Source of the DNA: Acidobacteriota bacterium
Lineage (GTDB): Bacteria > Acidobacteriota > Vicinamibacteria > Vicinamibacterales > UBA2999
DNA: 42,901 nucleotides
Assembly: GCA_016213695.1 (NCBI GenBank)
Contig: JACQZV010000105.1
Coordinates: 1-42,901 of the forward strand
Direction: 5' to 3'
In this document: one piece after another, positions 10,309 through 18,555 of the stretch
Position numbering within the stretch: position 1 is the stretch's first letter
Layout: each line of letters begins with the position of its first letter
The notes under the pieces: generated by a model
The model's database searches: none
Told to the model about the DNA's origin: nothing
The model's input: the letters and a program-made list of their open reading frames with translations, nothing else
Translations under genes and position numbers: made by a program

Positions 10309-10363
10309 CAGTTGTCAGTTGTCAGTGACGCGGGTTGCGCCGACAACTGACAACTGACAACTG
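10309..10363 (+). repeat. perfect inverted repeat of CAGTTGT heptamers, abutting a start codon
   Basis: The left arm carries CAGTTGT, CAGTTGT, CAGT (10309-10326). The right arm carries three ACAACTG units (10343-10363). Eighteen bases (10309-10326 with 10346-10363) pair perfectly around a 19-base loop. The left arm begins two bases after the etfA stop and the right arm ends exactly one base before the ATG of the next gene, leaving no room for an unpaired ribosome-binding site when folded. Confidence 0.92.
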
Positions 10364-12016
10364 ATGAATCGCGAGACTCTCGACGTTGACGTGCTGATCG
10401 TCGGCGGCGGGCCGGCCGGCCTGTCGGCCGCGCTGCGTCTGGCGCAGCTGCAGAAGCAGCAGGGAGGGGCGCCGCTGTCGGTCGCCGTGCTCGAAAAGGC
10501 GCGTGACGCCGGCGCCCACATGCTGTCGGGCGCGGTGATCGACCTGTCGACGCTGCGCGATCTCGTGCCCGACTACCGCGAGAAAGGCGCGCCGCTGGCC
10601 GCCGAGGTCCGCCGCGATCGCGTCTGCTTCTTCACGCGGACGCGGAGTCTCCCGTTTCCGATCGTTCCTCCACCGCTGCGGAACCACGGCAACGTCATCA
10701 TCTCGCTGAATCGGTTCGTGCGCTGGCTGGCGGGCCTGGTGGAGGCAGCCGGCGTCGATGTCTTCAGCGGCTTTGCCGGCCAGGATCTGCTCGTCGAAGG
10801 CGACCGGATCGTCGGCGTGCGCACCGGCGACCGCGGCGTCGACCGGCGCGGCGGGAAAAAGGCCACCTTTGAGCCGGGGGTCGACATCACGGCCAAGGTC
10901 ACCCTGTTCTGCGACGGCGTGCGGGGGAATCTCACCAAGGAGCTGCTGCGCCGCTTTCAGCTCGGCCGGGGACGGCAGCCGGAGCAGTTCGCCATCGGCA
11001 TCAAGGAACTGTGGGAGGTGCCCGCCGATCGGCTCGAGTCGGGCACGGTCATCCACTCGATGGGGTATCCGCTGCGGCAGGACGAATTCGGCGGCGGCTT
11101 CATCTACGCGATGCCTGAGGGACACCTGTCGGTTGGCTTCGTCGTCGGGCTCGACTACGCCGATCCGTTGTTCGATCCGCACATGGCGTTCAACCGCTTC
11201 AAGCAGCACCCGTTCGTGGCGGGGCTGCTGGCCGGCGGGCGGATGGTGTGCTACGGCGCCAAGGCGCTGCCCGAAGGCGGCTGGAACACGATTCCGCAGC
11301 CGTACATGAGCGGCGCGCTCATCGCCGGCGATGCCGGCGGGTTTCTGAATTCCATGCGGCTGAAGGGCATTCACCTGGCGATGCGCACCGGCATGCTGGC
11401 GGCCGAGACCGCGTTCGACGCCGTGCGGGCGGGCGACACGTCTGCGGCCGGCCTCGCCGGCTACCAGGACGCGATCGACGCGAGCCCCGTCAGGGCGGAG
11501 CTGTTTCCGGTGCGCAACGTCCATCAGGCGTTCGGCTGCGGGCTGGTGGCCGGCCTGGCGTTCGCCGGGCTGAATCTGCTGACCGGCGGCCGGTGGGTGC
11601 GGGACCTGCGCGGCACGCCGGGCCACCGTCGCCTGAAGACGCTCCCCTCGGACGGCGGCCAGGCTCCGGCATTACCGGCCCCCAGCAATGCCACCGGGGT
11701 GGATCGTCGCCTCACGTTCGACAAGCCGACGAGCGTGCATTACTCCGGTACCGCACACGAGGAGGACCAGCCGCCGCACCTGCTGGTCCACACCGAAGTC
11801 TGCGGGTCGATCTGCGGGCCGGAGTACGGCCATCCCTGCACGCGCTTCTGTCCGGCCAACGTCTACGAGATCGTCCAGGAGGCGGGCGGCCCGCGCCTGC
11901 AGATCAATGCCTCGAACTGCGTGCACTGCAAGACGTGCGACATCATGGATCCGTACGCGGTGATCACGTGGGTGCCGCCCGAAGGCGGCGGCGGGCCTCA
12001 CTACGATGGCATGTAG
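10364..12016 (+). CDS. electron transfer flavoprotein-ubiquinone oxidoreductase
   Basis: ETF-QO is a membrane-associated flavoprotein with one 4Fe-4S cluster that moves electrons from reduced ETF to quinone. The 550-residue protein has the FAD motif VLIVGGGPAGLSAALRLAQ at residues 10-28, LEKARDAGAHMLSGAVID, ALIAGDAGGFLNSMRLKGIH near 320, and a C-terminal ferredoxin-like region with CTRFCPANVYE and NCVHCKTCDIMDP giving the four cluster cysteines. Length is normal. The ATG follows the hairpin repeat with no free Shine-Dalgarno. The order etfB-etfA-ETF-QO makes a complete route from acyl-CoA dehydrogenases to the quinone pool. Confidence 0.96.
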   Translation: MNRETLDVDVLIVGGGPAGLSAALRLAQLQKQQGGAPLSVAVLEKARDAGAHMLSGAVIDLSTLRDLVPDYREKGAPLAAEVRRDRVCFFTRTRSLPFPIVPPPLRNHGNVIISLNRFVRWLAGLVEAAGVDVFSGFAGQDLLVEGDRIVGVRTGDRGVDRRGGKKATFEPGVDITAKVTLFCDGVRGNLTKELLRRFQLGRGRQPEQFAIGIKELWEVPADRLESGTVIHSMGYPLRQDEFGGGFIYAMPEGHLSVGFVVGLDYADPLFDPHMAFNRFKQHPFVAGLLAGGRMVCYGAKALPEGGWNTIPQPYMSGALIAGDAGGFLNSMRLKGIHLAMRTGMLAAETAFDAVRAGDTSAAGLAGYQDAIDASPVRAELFPVRNVHQAFGCGLVAGLAFAGLNLLTGGRWVRDLRGTPGHRRLKTLPSDGGQAPALPAPSNATGVDRRLTFDKPTSVHYSGTAHEEDQPPHLLVHTEVCGSICGPEYGHPCTRFCPANVYEIVQEAGGPRLQINASNCVHCKTCDIMDPYAVITWVPPEGGGGPHYDGM

Positions 12017-12018
12017 GC

Positions 12019-12693
12019 GTGGCTGACGACTGGCGATCCTCACGCGTCAGGCGCCTGCAGGCGGCGGCGATCGCCGCGCTGGGCTACCGGCTGATCGACG
12101 CGCTGGGGCGCACGCTGCGGTGGCGCGTGGAAGGCCTGCACCACTTCGACGCGATCCGCGCTTCGGGCCGCCAGCCGGTCATGGCCTTCTGGCACGGGCG
12201 CATTCTGACCGCCTCCTATTTCTTCCGCCTGCGCGGCATCGTCGTGATCACGAGCGAGAACTTCGACGGCGAGTGGATCGCGCGGATCATCGAGCGGTTC
12301 GGCTACCGGACCGCGCGCGGCTCCACGTCGCGCGGCGCGCGCAAGGCGATGCTGCAGCTGGTGCGGGACATGCGCGAGGGCCGGCCGGCCGGATTTACCC
12401 TCGACGGCCCGCGCGGACCCTCGAGGGTCGCGCAGCCGGGCGCCATCTGGCTCGCCAGCGTGACCGGGAATCCCGTGCTGCCGTTTCACCTCGAGGCGTC
12501 GCGGCACTGGTCGCTGGGCAGCTGGGATCGCACCCAGATTCCCAGGCCGTTCAGTACCGTGGCGCTGGTCGTGGGCGAGCCGATGGCCGTGCCCGACGGT
12601 GCGGCAGACGAGGACCTCGAGCGATGGCGCATTGAGCTGGAGACACGGCTCCGGGCGCTCGAGCAGAGGGCGCTGGAGATGATCGGCCGCTGA
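12019..12693 (+). CDS. DUF374 lysophospholipid acyltransferase-like protein
   Basis: The 224-residue protein belongs to the DUF374 branch of the PlsC/LPLAT acyltransferase superfamily, thought to act on lipids at the inner membrane. Seen: AFWHGRILTASYFFR (residues about 55-70, the motif carrying the conserved His), TSENFDGEWIARIIERFGY, RGSTSRGARKAMLQLVRDM and TLDGPRGPSRVAQPGAIWLA, the glycine/proline-rich second block of the family. GTG 12019 starts three bases after the previous stop codon begins its end, so it is coupled with ETF-QO. The substrate is not evident. The neighbouring fatty-acid and ETF genes agree with a lipid role. Confidence 0.85.
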   Translation: MADDWRSSRVRRLQAAAIAALGYRLIDALGRTLRWRVEGLHHFDAIRASGRQPVMAFWHGRILTASYFFRLRGIVVITSENFDGEWIARIIERFGYRTARGSTSRGARKAMLQLVRDMREGRPAGFTLDGPRGPSRVAQPGAIWLASVTGNPVLPFHLEASRHWSLGSWDRTQIPRPFSTVALVVGEPMAVPDGAADEDLERWRIELETRLRALEQRALEMIGR

Positions 12694-12694
12694 T

Positions 12695-12943
12695 CTACGG
12701 GACTTCCAGCCCGTTCGCGTCGTGATAGTGGCCGTGTTCGGGCGACCAGGTGCGCGTGGCGGTCGGGTTCCGCTCGGCGGTGAACGACGCGATGCCCACC
12801 AGAATGGCCGCGAGCACGGCGCCCCCGACCATCACGAGCAGCAGCCGGCCGCGCGTCGCCGGGTGCTCCGTGATGGCGTGGCACTTCTTGTACTTCCGGC
12901 CGCTGCCGCAGTGACACAGGTCGTTTCGTCCGGTCTTGGCCAT
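12695..12943 (-). CDS. small SEC-C motif membrane protein
   Basis: An 82-residue protein with three visible parts. Residues 1-24 carry a complete SEC-C zinc motif (NDLCHCGSGRKYKKCHA), the element found at the SecA C-terminus and in many small proteins. Residues about 33-52 are a hydrophobic segment (LLLVMVGGAVLAAILVGIAS) long enough to span the membrane. The short tail contains WSPEHGHYHDANG, rich in His. The ATG at 12943 is preceded by a GGAAGG purine run about 9 bases upstream, which decides it over longer in-frame starts. It is divergent from the ACT gene and converges with the acyltransferase two bases away. Function is unknown; a metal-binding or Sec-related accessory role is only a guess. 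Confidence 0.8.
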   Translation of the reverse strand: MAKTGRNDLCHCGSGRKYKKCHAITEHPATRGRLLLVMVGGAVLAAILVGIASFTAERNPTATRTWSPEHGHYHDANGLEVP

Positions 12944-13002
12944 ATCGTTCTTCCTTCCGTGCCGCCGGAAGTCTATCATCGCCTGTTCGTACTGGAGGCT
13001 CC
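12944..13002. promoter_or_regulatory. divergent promoter region, SEC-C protein and ACT protein
   Basis: This 59-base gap separates two divergent starts. On the plus strand TATCAT (12974-12979) lies upstream of a CTGGAGG ribosome site and the ATG at 13003. On the minus strand a TAGACT hexamer (from TGATAGACT) overlaps it, followed by the GGAAGG ribosome site of the SEC-C gene. The two candidate -10 elements overlap, so the promoters would compete. Confidence 0.4.
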
Positions 13003-13380
13003 ATGGCGCACCTTGCCACCGACCTGGCCGTGACACTCCCCGAGGATCGTCCCGGCATGCTGGCGAAAGCGGTGACCGCGGTCAGCGGCGCCGGCATCAA
13101 CCTCGAAGGCCACGCCGAGATGGAGGGGGTCGTGCACGTGCTCACGACCGAGCCGGAAGGGACGAGGGGCGCGCTCGAGGCCGCCGGATTCCGTATCGTC
13201 CGGGAGCAGCAGGTCGTGCTCGTCTCGGTGGAGGACCGTCCCGGCTCGGCGGCCGGCATCTTCCGGCGGATTGCCGACGCCAAGGTGAATATCCGGTTCA
13301 GCTATCTGGCGACGCGCAACCGCCTGGTCATCGCGGCCGACGCCCTGCAGGATCTCGTCGCGGCGCTGTCGGAATGCTGA
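13003..13380 (+). CDS. tandem ACT-domain protein
   Basis: A 125-residue protein made of two ACT-like repeats and nothing else. The first has TLPEDRPGMLAKAVTAVSGA and INLEGHAEM; the second has VSVEDRPGSAAGIFRRIADA followed by VNIRFSYLA. The DRPG turn at the start of each repeat is the usual ACT ligand-binding feature. ACT domains bind amino acids or other small effectors and normally regulate an attached enzyme, so a stand-alone pair probably senses a small molecule. A CTGGAGG ribosome site lies 4 bases before the ATG. It overlaps the following deacetylase-like gene by seven bases. Confidence 0.85.
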   Translation: MAHLATDLAVTLPEDRPGMLAKAVTAVSGAGINLEGHAEMEGVVHVLTTEPEGTRGALEAAGFRIVREQQVVLVSVEDRPGSAAGIFRRIADAKVNIRFSYLATRNRLVIAADALQDLVAALSEC

Positions 13381-14399
13381 CGCTCGTCACGTCCGATCGA
13401 TTTGCCGATCACCTGAACCCGCCCGGTCACCCCGAGTGCGTGGAGCGCGCGGAGGTGATGCAGGTCGTCGCGTCCGAGTTCCGGCGGCACGGCGGCGTCG
13501 TCATCGAACCGCGGCAGGCCACCTGGGACGAACTGGCGCGGGTCCACGACCGCGACTACATCGGGCTCGTCCGGGAGACCGCGGGCCGGGCCGTCGCGCT
13601 CGACCCCGACACATTCACGTCGCCGGAGACGTACGACGTGGCGCTGCTGTCGGCGGGAGCGGCGGTGTCGGCCGTCGACCACGTGCTCGACGGGAAGCAG
13701 GGGACACGCGCCCTGGTCCTGTCGCGGCCGCCTGGCCACCACGCGGGACGGAGCCGCGCGATGGGTTTCTGCCTGTTCAACAACGTGGCGATTGCCGCCG
13801 CCCACGCCCGCGCGCGCGGCCTCGGGCGCGTGGCGATCGTCGACTACGACGTGCATCACGGCAACGGCACCCAGGCGGTGTTTTATGAGGACCCGTCGGT
13901 GCTGTTCATCTCCTCGCACCAGTTTCCGTACTATCCCGGCACCGGCGCCGCCGGTGAGATCGGCACCGGCGCGGGTGCGGGTTTCACGGTGAACTTTCCG
14001 ATCGAGGCGGGCGCCACCGACGCGGATTACGAGCGCGTGTACGTGGCGGCGACCGCGGTGCTGAAGCAGTTCGCGCCCGATCTGGTGCTGATCTCGGCCG
14101 GCTTCGACGCGCACGCGGACGACCCGCTGGGGGGCATGCGCGTGACGACATCCCAGTTCGGCCGGCTCACCGGAATGATTGCCGGGGTGGCCGATGCGTG
14201 CTGCGAGGGGCGGCTGGTCGCGATCACTGAAGGCGGCTACGACCTGGCCGCACTCGCCGGATCGCTGCGCATCGTCGCCGGGGTGCTGGACGGCAGCATC
14301 GCATGCGCCGCGCTGCCGGTGCCGCAGGGACCCTCGCCGCGCGGCGACGCCTCGGTGGCCGCCGCGCGCGCGCATCTCGCCAGCTTCTGGACGATATAA
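13374..14399 (+). CDS. histone deacetylase-like (class II / AcuC) amidohydrolase
   Basis: The 341-residue protein is an arginase-deacetylase fold zinc amidohydrolase. Visible catalytic elements: SRPPGHHAG with the His pair at residues 122-123, VDYDVHHGNGTQ with zinc ligands Asp159 and His161, SAGFDAHADDPLGG with the third zinc Asp, and TEGGYDL with the transition-state Tyr. All needed residues are present, so it should be active. Bacterial members deacetylate acetyl-lysine or acetylated polyamines and other small amides; which applies here cannot be told. ATG 13374 overlaps the ACT gene stop by seven bases. The last codon and stop form a TATAAT. Confidence 0.92.
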   Translation: MLTLVTSDRFADHLNPPGHPECVERAEVMQVVASEFRRHGGVVIEPRQATWDELARVHDRDYIGLVRETAGRAVALDPDTFTSPETYDVALLSAGAAVSAVDHVLDGKQGTRALVLSRPPGHHAGRSRAMGFCLFNNVAIAAAHARARGLGRVAIVDYDVHHGNGTQAVFYEDPSVLFISSHQFPYYPGTGAAGEIGTGAGAGFTVNFPIEAGATDADYERVYVAATAVLKQFAPDLVLISAGFDAHADDPLGGMRVTTSQFGRLTGMIAGVADACCEGRLVAITEGGYDLAALAGSLRIVAGVLDGSIACAALPVPQGPSPRGDASVAAARAHLASFWTI

Positions 14400-14400
14400 T
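14395..14400 (+). promoter_or_regulatory. candidate -10 element upstream of leuS
   Basis: TATAAT spans the stop codon of the deacetylase-like gene. No convincing -35 is visible. A transcript starting from it would have a leader of about 70 bases made almost entirely of the heptamer hairpin before the leuS ATG. Confidence 0.4.
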
Positions 14401-14412
14401 CGAATCTGCAAC

Positions 14413-14474
14413 GTCTTTAGTCTCGAGTCTTTCGTCTTTGGTGGACTAGAGACCAGAGACCACAGACCAAAGAC
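14413..14474 (+). repeat. GTCTTTN heptamer hairpin in the leuS leader
   Basis: Left arm units are GTCTTTA, GTCTCGA, GTCTTTC, GTCTTTG (14413-14440). The right side has GACCAGA, GACCACA, GACCAAA, GACTGGG (14451-14478). Pairing 14413-14442 with 14445-14474 gives 22 Watson-Crick plus 3 G-U pairs over 30 positions, with almost no loop. The leuS ATG starts six bases after the right arm. The unit matches the element at 22697-22774. Confidence 0.85.
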
Positions 14475-14480
14475 TGGGTA

Positions 14481-17027
14481 ATGTCCGACTACCGCCCCCA
14501 GGACCTCGACCGCAAGTGGCAGCAGCGCTGGGCGGCCTCGCGTGCCTTCGAGGTGACCGAGGACCCGTCGCGCCCGAAGTTCTACTGCCTCGAGATGTTC
14601 GCGTACCCGTCGGGGCACGCCCACGTCGGACACGTCCGCAACTACATCATCGGCGACGTGATGGCGCGCACCAAGCGGATGCGCGGCTACAACGTGCTGC
14701 ACCCGTTCGGGTGGGATGCGTTCGGACTCCCCGCCGAGAACGCGGCCATCAAGGGCGGCATCCACCCCGAGGTCTCAACGCGCGGCAACATCGCGCACAT
14801 GAAGGGGCAGTTGCAGCGCCTGGGCATCAGCTATGCCTGGGAGCGCGAGTTCGCGACCTGCGACCCGGAGTACTACAAGTGGAACCAGTGGCTGTTCATC
14901 CGGATGTTCGAGCGCGGGCTCGCCTACCGGCGCCGGTCGTCGGTCAACTGGTGTCCGAGCTGCCGGACCGTGCTGGCCAACGAGCAGGTCGTTGACGGCG
15001 GCTGCTGGCGGTGCGGCACGCCGGTCGAGACGCGCGATCTGGAACAGTGGTTCTTCCGCATCACGGCGTACGCCGACGAGCTGCTCGATGACACGGTGGC
15101 GTTGACCCGCTGGCCCGAGAAGGTGCTGACGATGCAGCGGAACTGGATCGGGCGCTCGGAAGGCGCGCGCGTGACGTTTGCCATGGAAGGCAACCCCTCG
15201 ACGCCGATCGAGGTGTTCACGACGCGCATCGACACGATCTACGGGGCGACGTTCGTGCTGCTGGCGCCGGAACACCCGCTCGTCTCGAGCCTTGCCGACG
15301 CCTCGACCGATCCCGCGTCGTTCCGCCGGCAGGTGCAGGCCTTCCGCGCCCAGGACCGGGCGGCGCGGATGAGCGGCGCGGTCGAGAAGCAGGGATTCGA
15401 CACCGGGGTCCGCGCGATCAACCCGTTCACCGATCAGCCGGTGCCCGTCTGGGTGGCGAACTTCGTGCTCGGCGAGTACGGCACCGGGGCGGTCATGGCC
15501 GTGCCGGCCCACGACGAGCGCGACTTTGAGTTCGCCCGCAAGTTCGATCTGCCGATCCGCGTCGTCGTGACGCCCGACGGCCGGCCGGTCGCGGCCGACG
15601 CGCTGGCGGGGGCGGCCGTCGCCTACGGAACGCTCGTCGACTCGGGCCCCTATTCGGGACTGCCGTCCGCCGAGGCGCAGAAGCGCATGGCGGCCGTGGC
15701 GCGCGAACGGGGCATCGGCGAGGCGACGATTCAGTACCGGCTGAAGGACTGGGGCATCTCCCGGCAGCGCTACTGGGGGACGCCGATTCCGATGATCTAC
15801 TGCGACAAGGACGGCATCGTGCCGGTGCCTGACGACCAGCTGCCGGTGGTGCTGCCGCCGATGGCCCAGTTCACCGGCCGCGGCGATTCACCGCTGGCGC
15901 AGGTCCCCGAGTTCGTCCACGTGACGTGTCCGGCATGCGGCGGGGCCGCCCGGCGCGAGACCGACACGATGGATACGTTCGTCGACTCGTCGTGGTACTT
16001 CTACCGGTTTGCCGATCCCCGCAACGAGCGAATGCCGTTCGACCCGGCCCGGGTGAAGTACTGGCTGCCCGTGGACTTCTACAGCGGCGGCGTCGAGCAC
16101 GCGATTCTGCACTTGATCTACTCACGGTTTTTCGCCCGCGTGTTCCGCGACATCGGCCTGGTGGATCACAGCGAGCCGTTCAGCCAGCTCCTGACGCAGG
16201 GGATGGTGCTCAAGGACGGCGCCGTCATGTCGAAGTCGAAGGGCAACGTGGTCGATCCCGATACGATGCTCCAGCAGTACGGGGCCGACGCGCTGCGGCT
16301 CTACGTCATGTTCGTCGCGCCCCCCGAAAAGGAAGTCGAGTGGAGCGACGCGGGGCTCGAGGGCAGCTTCCGGTTTCTCGCCCGCGTCTGGCGCCTCGTC
16401 GATCGCTGGTGCGAGACGGTCGGCGGCGCGGACGTGGTCCTCCCCGACGCCGGCGACTCCCTGAACGCGGCCGAGCGCGCGCTGCGCCGCAAGACGCACG
16501 AGACGATCCGGCGCGTGACCGCCGACATCGAGGAGCGCCAGCAGCTCAACACGGCCGTGTCGGCGATGATGGAGCTCGTCAACGATTTGTATGCCTTCAG
16601 CGAGCAGACCGTCACCGGCGGGCCGGCGCGCCGGCCCGACGCCGCCGCCCCCCGCGGGGGTGTGGCGGAACGCCGGGAGACGATCGGCGTGGTCCGCGAA
16701 GCGCTCGAGGCGCTGGTCCTGACGCTCTCGCCGTTTGCGCCGCACACCGGCGCGGAGATGTGGGAGCGGCTCGGGCAGGCGGTGACAGTGGCCGAGGCGG
16801 CCTGGCCCGCCTACAATCCCAGCGTCGCCCGGGCCGAGGAGATCGTCGTCCCCGTCCAGGTGAACGGGAAGGTGCGGAGCCGCCTGACGGTGTCCGCGCA
16901 GGCCTCCGAGCAGGAACTCGAGCGGCTCGCGCTGGCCGATCCGGCGGTGAGAACCTATACGAGCGGGAAGACCGTCCGGAAGGTCGTGGTCGCGCGCGGC
17001 CGGCTCGTGTCGGTCGTGGTTCAATAG
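14481..17027 (+). CDS. leuS: leucyl-tRNA synthetase
   Basis: LeuS charges tRNA-Leu and edits mischarged products. The 848-residue class I enzyme has the HIGH-type motif in [20 protein letters not shown] (residues about 39-58), the inserted CP1 editing domain with [20 protein letters not shown] near 245 and [16 protein letters not shown] near 335, the bacterial WYFYR segment near 505, and KMSKS as [13 protein letters not shown] near 580. Length and order are bacterial type. A 10-15 residue Arg/Pro-rich loop near residue 715 looks lineage-specific. The upstream gap is a repeat hairpin, and I see no T-box features (no AGGGUGG-like T-box sequence) in it. Confidence 0.97.
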   Translation: MSDYRPQDLDRKWQQRWAASRAFEVTEDPSRPKFYCLEMFAYPSGHAHVGHVRNYIIGDVMARTKRMRGYNVLHPFGWDAFGLPAENAAIKGGIHPEVSTRGNIAHMKGQLQRLGISYAWEREFATCDPEYYKWNQWLFIRMFERGLAYRRRSSVNWCPSCRTVLANEQVVDGGCWRCGTPVETRDLEQWFFRITAYADELLDDTVALTRWPEKVLTMQRNWIGRSEGARVTFAMEGNPSTPIEVFTTRIDTIYGATFVLLAPEHPLVSSLADASTDPASFRRQVQAFRAQDRAARMSGAVEKQGFDTGVRAINPFTDQPVPVWVANFVLGEYGTGAVMAVPAHDERDFEFARKFDLPIRVVVTPDGRPVAADALAGAAVAYGTLVDSGPYSGLPSAEAQKRMAAVARERGIGEATIQYRLKDWGISRQRYWGTPIPMIYCDKDGIVPVPDDQLPVVLPPMAQFTGRGDSPLAQVPEFVHVTCPACGGAARRETDTMDTFVDSSWYFYRFADPRNERMPFDPARVKYWLPVDFYSGGVEHAILHLIYSRFFARVFRDIGLVDHSEPFSQLLTQGMVLKDGAVMSKSKGNVVDPDTMLQQYGADALRLYVMFVAPPEKEVEWSDAGLEGSFRFLARVWRLVDRWCETVGGADVVLPDAGDSLNAAERALRRKTHETIRRVTADIEERQQLNTAVSAMMELVNDLYAFSEQTVTGGPARRPDAAAPRGGVAERRETIGVVREALEALVLTLSPFAPHTGAEMWERLGQAVTVAEAAWPAYNPSVARAEEIVVPVQVNGKVRSRLTVSAQASEQELERLALADPAVRTYTSGKTVRKVVVARGRLVSVVVQ

Positions 17028-17038
17028 GCGCGTCTGAC

Positions 17039-17572
17039 ATGCACAGAATCGTTGCCCTTATGGCGCTCGCCGCGCTCGCCACGCCGGGCTGCGGCTATGC
17101 GCTGGCCGGCCGGGGATCGTTTCTGCCGGCCTATATCCGGGTGGTCGGCATTCCGCAGTTCGTCAACAACACCGCCTTTTTCCAGGTGGAGCAGATCCTC
17201 ACGGAAAAACTCAGGTCCGAGTTCATCGGACGCGGTCGATACACGGTCGTGACCGAGCCGGAAGGGACCGACGCCGTGGTCACCGGCACGGTGAGCTCGA
17301 TCACGGTGCAGCCGGTGGGTTTCACCGAGCAGCAGCTTGCCTCGCGCTATCAGTTCACGCTGACGATGAACGTGGCGTTTACCGACGCGCGCACCGGGCA
17401 GGTGCTCTGGTCGAACAGCGCGTTGACCTTCCGCGAGGAATACGAGCTCAGCACCCGCAGCAATACGGCGCTCGAAGGCGCGACGTTTCTGAGCCAGGAG
17501 CGCAGTTCGTTCGACCGCATTTCCGATGACGTGGCGCGCACGGTGGCGACCGCGATTCTCGAAGCCTTCTGA
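17039..17572 (+). CDS. lptE: LPS-assembly lipoprotein LptE-like
   Basis: LptE plugs the LptD barrel and guides LPS into the outer leaflet. The 177-residue protein has a signal peptide MHRIVALMALAALATPG with lipobox ending at Cys18 (ATPGC-GYALAG). The G-C-G-Y start of the mature protein, the IPQFVNNTAF segment, the sentence-like VTGTVSSITVQPVGF strand and the C-terminal ATAILEAF follow the family pattern. Sequence identity within this family is low, so position helps: it lies directly after leuS and before holA, the order known from proteobacteria. It supports an LPS-bearing outer membrane. ATG 17039 is chosen as the start giving a proper signal peptide. Confidence 0.88.
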   Translation: MHRIVALMALAALATPGCGYALAGRGSFLPAYIRVVGIPQFVNNTAFFQVEQILTEKLRSEFIGRGRYTVVTEPEGTDAVVTGTVSSITVQPVGFTEQQLASRYQFTLTMNVAFTDARTGQVLWSNSALTFREEYELSTRSNTALEGATFLSQERSSFDRISDDVARTVATAILEAF

Positions 17573-17586
17573 CACGGAGGTCATGC

Positions 17587-18555
17587 ATGTCTGTCCCGGT
17601 GCGATCGGCTGCCGCCCTGCTGGGTGCGCTCGTCGTCCTCCCGTCCACGCCGCGCGCGCAGATCGCGGAGCAGCGGCTGCACCTCAATCCCGTCATCGCG
17701 AAGCTCGCCGAAGGCCGGACCGTGTACGGCCTGCAGGCGGGCGTCGACATGTCGATCGGGTCGGCGCGCACGGCCGCCCGGGCGCCGGCCGACTACGTCT
17801 ACGCCGACATGGAGCACAACCCGCTGGATATGCCCGGGCTGTACCAGTTCCATCTGGCGATGGCCGACCGGGCCATGGTGCTCAAGAAGGGCAACCTGCA
17901 GCCGAACGTCGCGTTGATGGCGAGGTTCCCGCCCGAGGCCGATGAGTCGCAGTGGGTGGTCAAGCAGGCGCTCGACATGGGTCTCCACGGCGTCTTCTTC
18001 AACGGCGTTGATACGCCGGAGCAGGCCCGGCTCGCCGTCAGCTACATGCGCTACCCGCCGCGGCGCGACGCCAGGTACCCGCAGCCGAAAGGCGTGCGCG
18101 GCGCCGCCGCCGCCAACGCGACCTGGATCTGGGGCCTGACGACGGAGGAATACGAGCGGCATGCCGACCTCTGGCCCCTCAATCCCGACGGCGATCTGCT
18201 CGCGACAATGATGATCGAATCGGCCGAGGGCCTGGCTAACGTGGATCGGATCGCGGCCGTGCCGGGCGTCGGGTCGCTCTTCATTGGCGCCGCCAACGAC
18301 CTGGCGCACGGCCTGGGCGTGCCGGCGGACCATCCCGACGTGGAAGCCGCGCGCCGGACGATTCTCGCCGCGTGCAAGGCGCACGCGATCGCCTGCAACA
18401 TTACGGCCGCAAACGCGGACGAGATTGTCCGGCGGGTCGGCGAGGGCTGGCAGATGATCCGCACCACTGTTGCTGCGATCAACGCGGCTCGTCCGCGTTT
18501 GAAGGACCCGAAGACGGCGCCGCCGCCCGCCGACGCGTTTGTCCTGCCGCGCTGA
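17587..18555 (+). CDS. HpcH/HpaI aldolase family protein with a signal peptide
   Basis: A 322-residue protein of the class II HpcH/HpaI aldolase-citrate lyase family, which cleaves or forms C-C bonds using a divalent metal and pyruvate-like substrates. Family elements are present: VYADMEHNPLDM with the His, ALMARFPPEAD with the Arg, a RYPPRR turn, and MMIESAEGLANVD plus FIGAANDLAHGLG with the metal ligands Glu and Asp. Unlike the typical cytosolic enzyme (about 255 residues), it begins with MSVPVRSAAALLGALVVLP and a cleavage-like PRAQ at residues 22-25, suggesting export, and has a Pro/Ala tail. A CGGAGGT ribosome site precedes the ATG. It sits between lptE and holA, which are normally adjacent. 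Confidence 0.87.
   Translation: MSVPVRSAAALLGALVVLPSTPRAQIAEQRLHLNPVIAKLAEGRTVYGLQAGVDMSIGSARTAARAPADYVYADMEHNPLDMPGLYQFHLAMADRAMVLKKGNLQPNVALMARFPPEADESQWVVKQALDMGLHGVFFNGVDTPEQARLAVSYMRYPPRRDARYPQPKGVRGAAAANATWIWGLTTEEYERHADLWPLNPDGDLLATMMIESAEGLANVDRIAAVPGVGSLFIGAANDLAHGLGVPADHPDVEAARRTILAACKAHAIACNITAANADEIVRRVGEGWQMIRTTVAAINAARPRLKDPKTAPPPADAFVLPR

Noticed and set aside
14401..14480. T-box riboswitch in front of leuS
   Set aside because: There is no T-box consensus, no specifier loop that can be recognised, and the whole leader is explained by the heptamer array and its inverse.
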